Positions 9,367-17,078 of a stretch of 64,000 nt of DNA are shown piece by piece. The number at the start of each line of letters is the position of its first letter. Positions within the stretch are counted from its first letter, which is position 1. Origin of the DNA: Methanobrevibacter millerae (lineage in GTDB: Archaea; Methanobacteriota; Methanobacteria; Methanobacteriales; Methanobacteriaceae). Both the position numbers and the translations under genes were made by a program. The notes under the pieces were generated by a model. It made no database searches. It was not told the origin of the DNA and saw only the letters and a program-made list of their open reading frames with translations. Where the stretch lies: NCBI RefSeq assembly GCF_900103415.1, contig NZ_FMXB01000004.1, positions 1 to 64,000 on the forward strand, written 5' to 3'.

Positions 9367-10971
9367 ATGAGTCTGCCAAAATATAAAGATTTTCTTGTTC
9401 CAGTTCTAGAATTCTTCAAAGATAATAGAATCCATTCAAAAAACGAAGTTTCAAACTATCTAATTGATTTATTTGAACTAACTGATGAAGACATTAATCA
9501 AAAAAATAATACTGGTAAAGTTTCTATATTCAATTCAAGAGTAAATAGGGCTATTTCTGATTTAGTTAGAAGTGATCTATTAAAAAAAGAAAAAAGAAGC
9601 ATTTTTCAAATTTCAGAAGAAGGTTTGCTTCTCTCTAAAAAAGATTCAGAAGAAATTCAAAAAATAATTATAAAAAAAATAAGGTCTAGTCGTAGAGTTA
9701 GGCCTATTAATGATTCACTTGATATTAACATTAAGTCTTTTGGAGCAATTTCAGAGTCAAAAATGGATATTGGTAAAATTAATGTTGTTGGTGGACAAAA
9801 TGCAACAGGTAAATCTACAACAAGTAAATTATTATATTGCTTTTTGAAATATAGTTCAGCTAATCGTCAAAAAGAAGCTTATGAATCAGTAATTGATCAG
9901 ATTGAAAGTTTATTTTTAATGAGTAGAAGATTATATCCTCTAAGAGAAGGTTTTAATTTTGCAGAATTTTTTCATAAGACTTCATTAAATACATATGAAA
10001 TGTTAGAACTTTATGGAAAATTTAAAGAATTTGTTTATGATGAAGAATTTGATGAAGTTTATCCAAGACGCAGAACAAAAACTAGAATTTTTGATGAAAT
10101 CGAAGAGATTGATAAGTTAATAGAGATAATAGAAGAAGATGGAATTCCTTTATTTAATTTAATAATGAATAATTTATTGGAATCTGAATTTTCAAATAAG
10201 ATGAAAGGTTATGTCGAATTTAAAGGGGTTTTAAATGGCAATGAATTTAAATTTTCATCAAACTTCAGCAATGGATATAATTTTAATAAAGAAGGAGAAT
10301 TGTTTATAAATGATGTTTTCTATATCGATTCATTTTCATCACTGGATATTAATCAAATTAATGGCTTAAATAATACTAATCATGTACAATCATTGTTAAA
10401 GGCATTTAATAAAAAATCTGATGAATCTTATGATTTATTTGATCCAATAAAAAACCCCAATATAAGAAAACTTGAAAAGGACATAAATACATTATTAAAA
10501 GGTAAATTTCATTATGAAGATAATGAATTAAAATATTCTGATGATTACGGAATAACCTGTTCCATGAGTAATACCGCTTCAGGAATTAAGCAAATTGGAA
10601 TCATACAACTATTATTAGGCTATCGGAAGCTAAAACCAAATTCATTTTTAATCATTGATGAACCTGAAGTTAACTTGCATCCTGAATGGCAAATCAAGTT
10701 AGCTGAAATACTTGTAATATTAGCAAAAAATCTTGATGTTAAGATTTACATTAACACCCATAGCCCAATGTTTATTGAAGCCATGAGTTTATATTCTGAG
10801 TATTATGGCTTATTAAATGATACAAATGTTTATTTAACTGAAAAACATAAGCTTGGAGGATTCACATTCAAAAAAATTGATCCGAAAGACATGGGTGCCG
10901 TTTATGAAAACCTATCAAGACCTTATGATGATTTAGATAAGATTAAATCAAAATTAATATTTAGAAGTTAA
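9367..10971 (+). CDS. Mrr_N winged-helix / AAA ATPase fusion, candidate defence ATPase
   Basis: This 534-residue protein has two parts. Residues 1-92 resemble the Mrr N-terminal winged helix (KYKDFLVPVLEFFKDNRIHS, then a DNRV-like SRVNRA segment and a final FQISEEG wing). Residues 118-534 form an ABC/OLD-like ATPase with Walker A GGQNATGKS at 142-150, a degenerate signature TASGIKQ, Walker B FLIIDEPEVNLHP with D431-E432 and an H-loop THS near 464. Mrr_N is normally joined to a nuclease. Here the ATPase takes that place and the nuclease-like protein is the next gene, 10 nt on. GGTGA precedes ATG 9367. Inferred role: the sensor/motor of a defence system. Confidence 0.8.
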   Translation: MSLPKYKDFLVPVLEFFKDNRIHSKNEVSNYLIDLFELTDEDINQKNNTGKVSIFNSRVNRAISDLVRSDLLKKEKRSIFQISEEGLLLSKKDSEEIQKIIIKKIRSSRRVRPINDSLDINIKSFGAISESKMDIGKINVVGGQNATGKSTTSKLLYCFLKYSSANRQKEAYESVIDQIESLFLMSRRLYPLREGFNFAEFFHKTSLNTYEMLELYGKFKEFVYDEEFDEVYPRRRTKTRIFDEIEEIDKLIEIIEEDGIPLFNLIMNNLLESEFSNKMKGYVEFKGVLNGNEFKFSSNFSNGYNFNKEGELFINDVFYIDSFSSLDINQINGLNNTNHVQSLLKAFNKKSDESYDLFDPIKNPNIRKLEKDINTLLKGKFHYEDNELKYSDDYGITCSMSNTASGIKQIGIIQLLLGYRKLKPNSFLIIDEPEVNLHPEWQIKLAEILVILAKNLDVKIYINTHSPMFIEAMSLYSEYYGLLNDTNVYLTEKHKLGGFTFKKIDPKDMGAVYENLSRPYDDLDKIKSKLIFRS

Positions 10972-10981
10972 TGGTGGTTAA

Positions 10982-11812
10982 ATGCCTGAAGACTACACTG
11001 ATGAAGAAAAGTTATTTATTAATTTTTTAAATTATTATTCCAACTATCATATGGCTGCTTATAGAATAGCCGAAAATAATAATCATGAAACCATTCTTCC
11101 AACTGACCGGGGCAGAAATCGATTTGAGATGTATGCGCTGGATGAGATATGCAAATCCTGCCAATGTTTTAAACATCAAGATTATGAATCCAGACCTAAA
11201 ACTACTGATGCTATATGGTATAAAAAGCACGATGATAAGTTTTTCATATTTTTAATTGAATTTAAAGGAGATTACCTTTGTAAACATTCAAATAAATGCA
11301 GTTTAATAGATATTTTAGATACATTAAAACAGAAAAATGAAGCTTTAAATCATGAACTTACTGGTGAGATAAATCAGCTTAAAAAAATTGTGGGAAAATA
11401 TTCTGATAAAATGCTTAATGGCCTTGCTGTAAAACCACTTGAAACGGTTACAATAGCTCTGCCTTTAATTTATGAAGAGTATTACAATAAAAATAAAGAA
11501 AATAATATTGAACATTTGGATATTAGTAATTTCTTAAAAAACTCAAAAATTATTTATCGTGTAGTTTCAATTTCAGAAAACTATACTCCTAATCGTTGGA
11601 GATCAAGAGGAAATGCATATAGATGTTCAAATGTAACTCCAATCGCATGTACAAAATATGCAGAAGCTGAAAATGATGATGAACCCATAAAATCTTATGA
11701 AGATAGTTTAAAAGCATTTCACAGAAGATATTTGGATGCAGGCATTATTCAAAGTGCCGATTTTATTGAAAACACAGAATTTAATAATTTTATAATTAAT
11801 TGCCTAGAATAA
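10982..11812 (+). CDS. Putative PD-(D/E)xK-like nuclease of the ATPase operon
   Basis: I do not recognise a named family for this 276-residue protein. The segment TTDAIWYKK followed by FFIFLIEFKGDYLC (D76, E93-F-K95) has the spacing and strand pattern of a PD-(D/E)xK active site. A helix with a conserved-looking QLKKIVGKY follows, and then another strand pair (VTIALPLIYEEY). Paired cysteines (C57, C60, C62) precede the core and could bind metal. ATG 10982 follows GGTGG and the stop of the ATPase gene by 10 nt, so the two are surely co-expressed. An ATPase-nuclease pair is the common plan of abortive or DNA-degrading defence systems. The nuclease call is inference from a short motif. Confidence 0.6.
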   Translation: MPEDYTDEEKLFINFLNYYSNYHMAAYRIAENNNHETILPTDRGRNRFEMYALDEICKSCQCFKHQDYESRPKTTDAIWYKKHDDKFFIFLIEFKGDYLCKHSNKCSLIDILDTLKQKNEALNHELTGEINQLKKIVGKYSDKMLNGLAVKPLETVTIALPLIYEEYYNKNKENNIEHLDISNFLKNSKIIYRVVSISENYTPNRWRSRGNAYRCSNVTPIACTKYAEAENDDEPIKSYEDSLKAFHRRYLDAGIIQSADFIENTEFNNFIINCLE

Positions 11813-11865
11813 AAAGATTTTTTATTTCAGTACATTGCAATAAATTAAAAAATGTGGTGAGAATC

Positions 11866-13338
11866 ATGACAAATCAAGAATTTGAAGAGGACATATTAGA
11901 ACTTCCAGATACATCTCTACCATTTTTGCTTTATGGTATTTATAAGCCCAAAAAATTTAAATGGAATAAAATCAATAATATCCAAGAAATAAACTCTATT
12001 ACTTTTTCAAATGACCATATAAAGAAGATTATTCCATTAGAAATAAAATCAAATAAGAAATATTATGATAAAGGATATTTAATTCATTTTAATGAACAAT
12101 ATTCTGAAGAAGCATATAGTATTATTAATGACTCCGAATCTCCATTCTGTGAATGGAAAACAATTGAAATAGATGGAAACCCGGTTAACCTTTTGATTAA
12201 TAAACAAAAAAAGAATAATTTTCATCCTGATGATTATTCAAATCCCTTTTTCGCTTATGGCATATTTAAACCTGGCCAAATTGCTTTTTCGAAAATCTGC
12301 AAATGTGTTAAATCCATTGAAAAAGTAACACTTAATTCAGAAATGATACTTATGGATGCAATGGCATTAATCAGTGAAAGTTACTCCCGTAAAAATTCAA
12401 CTGATGGTTATTTAATTCATTTTAAAGATGGAAAAGAAAATGAAGCTTATAATATCATTTCTAGTACTGAACCTAAAGAGTTTTATAAGTGGAAAACTAT
12501 TCTTATTAAAGATAATCCGACAAATGTTTTAATAGGAATACATCCAAAAATGGATGGTCCTTTTAAAAAAGTGATTACCAATTATGATGGGGCATCTGAT
12601 TTATTTTTTATGGACGCATTAGATTTAATTGAAAAAGAAAAGTATAGTAATGATTTTTTTAAACTTCAAATGAATTATTTATTATTATGGGCATCAATTG
12701 AACGATTTTGTGTTTTAAAGTATGGGGAAAAAACCTCTTCTAGAAATAACCAAAGATTTGCTGGCGAAAGAATGTTTCGAAATTTTATTAAAAATAATTA
12801 TAAAAATCATAACCGGGAAGTTTGGGCTTATGAAAGATGTGTTTTTTCACCTAAAAAATTAAAAGATGTTTATTTTGATATTGAGGATTGCAGACAGATA
12901 ATTGAATATTATTATGCTATACGATGCAATGTTGCTCATAGAGGCAAGGCAACAAATGAATTAAATACCGTAAGAGCCTCATTAAATGAATTATTAATTA
13001 TTTTTAGGGATATATTGAAAGATACATTTAATATAGTTACAATTGAAGATATTAATTTCCATCTTCCATATGGTTTTAAAGAAATTAGCGAAGAGATTAC
13101 AGATGATGCCATTTTAAAAACTTTTAAAAAAGATGAAAGCATCTTAATAGAAGGAATTCCAAATTATGAAATTAATATTATTATTCAAGAGAATAATGAA
13201 TTAGAAAATACATTTACACGTGAAAATGGTTTATTGGAAGGAAATGTTTATAAATTTGTTGAAAATAATAAATTAGTAGAAATTAAAATTAATGATGAAA
13301 AAATAAGGGATATAATTAATGAATTCTTTATTAATTAA
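11866..13338 (+). CDS. Double AIG2/GGCT-like protein with C-terminal HEPN domain
   Basis: This 490-residue protein is third in the operon. Two tandem repeats, residues 18-110 and 126-224, each begin with a YGI(Y/F)KP motif and contain DGYLIHF, EAY.II and YKWKTI blocks. This pattern belongs to AIG2-like/gamma-glutamylcyclotransferase folds. Residues 260-390 look like a HEPN domain with the RNase-type motif R353-CNVA-H358. The frame is open further upstream (TTG 11800, inside the previous gene), but GGTGA at 11856-11860, 5 nt before ATG 11866, decides the start. The cyclotransferase Glu is not obvious, so the repeats may only bind a ligand. Inferred: an RNase effector or sensor of the same system. 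Confidence 0.7.
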   Translation: MTNQEFEEDILELPDTSLPFLLYGIYKPKKFKWNKINNIQEINSITFSNDHIKKIIPLEIKSNKKYYDKGYLIHFNEQYSEEAYSIINDSESPFCEWKTIEIDGNPVNLLINKQKKNNFHPDDYSNPFFAYGIFKPGQIAFSKICKCVKSIEKVTLNSEMILMDAMALISESYSRKNSTDGYLIHFKDGKENEAYNIISSTEPKEFYKWKTILIKDNPTNVLIGIHPKMDGPFKKVITNYDGASDLFFMDALDLIEKEKYSNDFFKLQMNYLLLWASIERFCVLKYGEKTSSRNNQRFAGERMFRNFIKNNYKNHNREVWAYERCVFSPKKLKDVYFDIEDCRQIIEYYYAIRCNVAHRGKATNELNTVRASLNELLIIFRDILKDTFNIVTIEDINFHLPYGFKEISEEITDDAILKTFKKDESILIEGIPNYEINIIIQENNELENTFTRENGLLEGNVYKFVENNKLVEIKINDEKIRDIINEFFIN

Positions 13339-13488
13339 AGCCAAATAAAACAATTAATAATTTCAAATTCTCCATTTTTGAATTTATTCTTTAAGATTTA
13401 TTGGATGTTGGAGATTATTCTGTTTAAATCATTTAAGGCAATAATATAGGTATTCATCCTATTTTATAATTAAGAATATAGTTGTTGA

Positions 13489-13682
13489 AACTCAAACAAC
13501 ACATCCACAGATTCATCTACATTAAGTTCATCATCCAATAGTTTTAATGTTCATGATGTTGATTTTGGTGACATTGCAAGAGAACAAGCTCAGGAATTCG
13601 GATATACTATATTTCATAACATGACCAACATTACATAGAATTTCATGACCCAAGATGTGGAAGCGGAGTTTATCCTGATTAA
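13489..13682 (+). pseudogene. Remnant of a Ser/Thr-rich (probably secreted) protein
   Basis: One frame (13489-13638) reads NSNNTSTDSSTLSSSSNS and then VHDVDFGDIAREQAQEF before a TAG. The next frame continues with IEFHDPRCGSGVYPD to 13682. The protein-like composition across a frame change, with no start codon, marks a decayed gene. The Ser/Thr-rich stretch resembles linkers of archaeal cell-surface proteins. The rest of 13339-13792 shows nothing else I can support apart from the promoter of the next gene. Confidence 0.35.
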
Positions 13683-13760
13683 TTAATCATTTTTAATTAA
13701 TTTTCATTGATTATTATAGATAATGAAATTTTAACTTTTAAATTTATGACCTACAAAAAT

Positions 13761-13770
13761 TTTATATACC
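13761..13770 (+). promoter_or_regulatory. TATA box of a leaderless promoter
   Basis: TTTATATACC starts 32 nt before ATG 13793. No ribosome binding site precedes the ATG, so a leaderless transcript is expected. Confidence 0.6.
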
Positions 13771-13792
13771 AATTAAACACAAATTATATATT

Positions 13793-14575
13793 ATGAAAGG
13801 TTTTGAAATTAAAATTCAATTGTATGGAATTTACCCTCAAATCTCAAGGGAATTGATTTTACCGGAAAAGACAACATTTCCGGAGTTTCAAAAAATCATT
13901 TGCAAATTATTCTCTCTTGATAATGAAACACCTCTTGGTTTCTGGCATGACACTGAATTCGATGGTTATATTGACCCTAAAAATTTCTTAGTTGAAAAAT
14001 ACATATACCAGAAATTTTATTTTGAACATTATGATTTTAACAACAAAGAAGTATGGTATGAAGTCACCCTAAACAGGGTTGTTGATTACGATAGGAATTA
14101 TGCAACGATAACCAATTACTCAGGAGACTTTAACCTAGATAAAATCCAAGAGGAATTAAAAAGCATGACAATCCTGAGAAACAGAGCTTATGACATAATT
14201 ATCAATTGCGAAAAGACAAAAGAAGTCATCAAAAGGGAGTTTCTGATTCCTGAAAAAACAACTTTCAATCAGTTGGAGAAAATTATCATGATAGCTTTCG
14301 ATACAAAGCCCATTTCATTTGAAAGAGATGATGTTTTGGTTGATGACTGCTTTAAAAAGTCAATTAAAATATATAGCCAAAATAAGGAATTCAACATAGA
14401 CGTTAAAAAGAGAATTTACTCAGATAAAAGATTTCCTCTTTTAATAAATTATGAAGGCGGTCTTAATCCTTTTGATTTGTGGTGGGAATATTATCCGAAA
14501 GTTCCGGTCGATGAATGTCAATGCTCTTTAGATGATTTCATTAACACTGAAGAAGCAATCGATTCACATTCATGA
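13793..14575 (+). CDS. pRiA4b ORF-3-like protein with two domain copies
   Basis: This 260-residue protein is made of two related halves, each opening with the typical beta-grasp-like start. These are IKIQLYGIYPQISRELILP followed by EKTTFPEFQKII, and IIINCEKTKEVIKREFLIP followed by EKTTFNQLEKII. The family (plasmid pRiA4b ORF-3-like) is common on mobile elements and has no settled biochemical role. The usual YDFGD motif is present only in weakened form (HYDFNNKEVWYEVTL). The promoter is leaderless. Related proteins lie at 33843-34412 and 35511-36078. Confidence 0.7.
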   Translation: MKGFEIKIQLYGIYPQISRELILPEKTTFPEFQKIICKLFSLDNETPLGFWHDTEFDGYIDPKNFLVEKYIYQKFYFEHYDFNNKEVWYEVTLNRVVDYDRNYATITNYSGDFNLDKIQEELKSMTILRNRAYDIIINCEKTKEVIKREFLIPEKTTFNQLEKIIMIAFDTKPISFERDDVLVDDCFKKSIKIYSQNKEFNIDVKKRIYSDKRFPLLINYEGGLNPFDLWWEYYPKVPVDECQCSLDDFINTEEAIDSHS

Positions 14576-14645
14576 AAAATTCCATATGAAAAATAACCAC
14601 AACTTATATATAATATAAAAACAAAACTAATATATAGCCACTGAA

Positions 14646-14686
14646 AGTGTATAGAATAATGTTGAATTTAACCTATACTTTTTTTC
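14646..14686 (+). terminator. Hairpin followed by a T7 run in the leader of the GGCT gene
   Basis: GTATAG at 14649-14654 pairs with CTATAC at 14673-14678, and seven T follow. A TATA-like TTATATATA lies at about 14604-14612. The hairpin therefore sits inside the likely leader of the gene at 14712 and could terminate or attenuate transcription. The stem is only six pairs. Confidence 0.3.
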
Positions 14687-14711
14687 AAAAAAATTTACAG
14701 GAGCCATTACT

Positions 14712-16139
14712 ATGAAAATATTAAGATTAAATAAGCAAAATGAACCAGATATAGATGAACTTTTCAGAATGCTTTCCGATTTGGAAGGTTTTCTCGATGA
14801 AGACGTAAATATAAATGATGAGTTATGGAATCAGAACTTTCAAACAGTTCTTGATTTTCAGGACCCCGACGGAAGTTTCAATCTTTTAAATTTCATTGAC
14901 ATGCCGTCAGATGCGAGAGTTGACTTCTATTATATGCCAACATATGTCTGCACTGCAGTTTTAATGAAGACATACCTGACTGATTCCTCCAGATTCAATA
15001 CAAAGGAAAAATCCGCTCTTTCAAAAGGTCTTAAAATGTCATGCTGCAGAAATTTATCCGGACATGGGTATGGAGGATTTAAAGGCCAAATCGAAGCCTT
15101 GAACATATTCATGAAAGGAGGAGTAAGAGAATTTATAGATTTATTCCCGGACTTCTGTCCCAAATTCAGCGAGATGATAAGGAGAATCATCTCCAGCTTC
15201 AGGGATATGGAATCTCAAGGCAAATTCTTTGGATCTTGGGGCGAAAGCTATGAAACGGAAATCAAGGCAATCAATGAATACTTTTCAAATAGAAATGTGT
15301 TTGTCTATGGAACGCTTATGAAGGGAGAAGGCAATGCCCGCTACCTCCAAAACAGCGCTTTCCTCTGCACTGCCGTAATCACAGGCTATCAGATGTATGA
15401 TGTTGGCTGGTATCCAGCAATCGTTTCAGGAGATAACCTGATTACAGGTGAGCTGTACAGAGTTCCGATTAAAGATATGCCGGCGATTGACATGCTCGAA
15501 GGGGAAGGCACACTCTACATCAAAAAATGTGAAAGAGTAACAGACAGCAAAGGAAATACGACCTTTGCATTTGTTTACATTTACAATGAAGATGTTTCAA
15601 ACCTTAAAAAAATAGATTCATGGAAGGAATATGTATGGTATGTTTCTTATGGAAGCAACATGCTAAGGGAAAGATTCATGTGCTATATAAAAGGTGGATC
15701 CTATGAAGGCAGCAGATATCGCGATCCTTGCGATGATACATCACTGCCCATAGCTGTCAAAACTGTTGAGATACCATATGACATGTACTTTGGTAATGAA
15801 TCCGGTTCATGGGAAAATGGAGGTGTTTCTTTTATTGATACTACTAAAAAGGGCAAAGCTCTTGGAGTAGCCTATCTTATAACCAAAAAGCAATTTAAAC
15901 ATGTTCGGGAGCAGGAAAATGGCGGACATTTTCCTGGAAATGGTAAATGGTATACTGATATCATTGACCTTGGCGAAATGGATGGTTTTGAAGTAAAAAC
16001 CATAACCAATAAAATCTTTCGTCGTTACAACAAACCCTGCGATGCATATTGGGATACATTGATTAAAGGAATAAAAGAAAACTGGCCGGATATGTCTGAT
16101 GAAGACATTACTGATTATCTAATCAATTGTATTAGATAA
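14712..16139 (+). CDS. Protein with two gamma-glutamylcyclotransferase (GGCT/AIG2) domains
   Basis: This is a 475-residue protein. Residues 1-190 form a helical domain I do not recognise. Residues 196-292 are a clear GGCT/AIG2 domain: it opens VFVYGTLMKGEGNARYL, has ITGELYRV, and keeps the LDxLEG-like AIDMLEGEGTLY segment bearing the presumed catalytic Glu. Residues 309-430 are a second, more divergent copy opening WYVSYGSNMLRERF. GGCT enzymes cyclise gamma-glutamyl amines to 5-oxoproline, and the substrate here is unknown. The start ATG 14712 follows GGAG. Base composition is less AT-rich than the upstream operon. It probably has its own promoter, although the same fold occurs in 11866-13338. 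Confidence 0.75.
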   Translation: MKILRLNKQNEPDIDELFRMLSDLEGFLDEDVNINDELWNQNFQTVLDFQDPDGSFNLLNFIDMPSDARVDFYYMPTYVCTAVLMKTYLTDSSRFNTKEKSALSKGLKMSCCRNLSGHGYGGFKGQIEALNIFMKGGVREFIDLFPDFCPKFSEMIRRIISSFRDMESQGKFFGSWGESYETEIKAINEYFSNRNVFVYGTLMKGEGNARYLQNSAFLCTAVITGYQMYDVGWYPAIVSGDNLITGELYRVPIKDMPAIDMLEGEGTLYIKKCERVTDSKGNTTFAFVYIYNEDVSNLKKIDSWKEYVWYVSYGSNMLRERFMCYIKGGSYEGSRYRDPCDDTSLPIAVKTVEIPYDMYFGNESGSWENGGVSFIDTTKKGKALGVAYLITKKQFKHVREQENGGHFPGNGKWYTDIIDLGEMDGFEVKTITNKIFRRYNKPCDAYWDTLIKGIKENWPDMSDEDITDYLINCIR

Positions 16140-16141
16140 TT

Positions 16142-16165
16142 ATCCTTTATTTTTTAAAGGATTTG
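16142..16165 (+). terminator. Hairpin after the GGCT gene
   Basis: ATCCTTTA at 16142-16149 pairs perfectly with TAAAGGAT at 16155-16162, starting 2 nt after the stop codon. The T-rich loop and following TTTG make it a plausible but weak terminator. The rest of 16166-16390 is AT-rich with no gene seen. Confidence 0.4.
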
Positions 16166-16390
16166 TCAATAAATCTTTAATCTATTAATTTACTTATTTT
16201 TCTATATTTAGTTATTTGATAAGAAATCCAATATTAATTATTCCACTATTTTTTCAAGAAGTAAAGGATTACCAATCTTTTAAAAGAAGATAATGAAGTT
16301 TTTGAAATTAATCTGAAACAATGAAGTGCAGTAAATAACAAAATTCAACTAGAAATAACATTTACAACTTTACAATTAATTAATAAACAC

Positions 16391-17056
16391 TTATTTTAAT
16401 TTATGACCACAGTGTATACAAAAATTGGTACTGGATTCAATACTATTACCACAGTTTGGACAAATAGTGTGTGTAGTATTTGAAGTATTTTGAAAATTAT
16501 TACTTACATCCTTAATAAACCTTCCAATTGTACCCGTAATTCCTTCAGAGGACTCACTAATTTTAATTTTTAATCTATTCAATTCATTTTTCAATTCATT
16601 ATTCTTAGATTTTAAATTAGTAATTTTTTTAGAAAGAATTGCATTTTCACTTTCTAATTTTTCTTTAATATTTTTTAATTCATTGATTTCTTTTAAATCA
16701 TTCTCTTTTTCTTCTTTTAAAACTTTCAAATTAATTTTCAAGTCATTTATTTCATTTTCATTCTTTTCAATTTGAGTTTTTAAATCATTATTCTCACTTT
16801 TTATTTGTGAAATCTTTTTATATTCTTTCAATATCGGATCTTCTTTTAAACTTTTTAGTAAATTTTCTTGACTTTTGATTTTTTCATTTAAATCATTGAA
16901 ATAATTAATAACTTCCTTATTTTTGGTAATAGCTTGAATTTCAATAGATGTTGGAAAAATTGGTCTTTCTTTTTCAACTTCTATTAATCTAGTACCACAA
17001 ACTACACAATACTCTTCATCATTATTTTCTTTATTACAATTCGGACATATTACCAT
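16391..17056 (-). CDS. Zinc-ribbon / coiled-coil / zinc-ribbon protein
   Basis: This protein of about 222 residues has a zinc ribbon at each end (C4, C7, C17, C20 in CPNCNKENNDEEYCVVC; CPNCGNSIESSTNFCIHC at the C-terminus). A long Glu/Lys/Asn-rich coiled coil of roughly 110 residues joins them. The frame opens at 17086, but that would overlap the upstream helicase. ATG 17056 has GGTGAT just ahead and lies after the helicase stop, so I use it. The gene directly follows the giant helicase in the same direction (22-nt gap), suggesting a partner or scaffold in the same system. The function itself is unknown. Confidence 0.75.
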   Translation of the reverse strand: MVICPNCNKENNDEEYCVVCGTRLIEVEKERPIFPTSIEIQAITKNKEVINYFNDLNEKIKSQENLLKSLKEDPILKEYKKISQIKSENNDLKTQIEKNENEINDLKINLKVLKEEKENDLKEINELKNIKEKLESENAILSKKITNLKSKNNELKNELNRLKIKISESSEGITGTIGRFIKDVSNNFQNTSNTTHTICPNCGNSIESSTNFCIHCGHKLK

Positions 17057-17078
17057 ATCATCACCCTTAAACTCATAA

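Noticed and set aside
11800-11865. Upstream extension of the AIG2-HEPN gene from TTG 11800
   Set aside because: It overlaps the end of the nuclease-like gene and has no ribosome binding site, whereas GGTGA lies 5 nt before ATG 11866.
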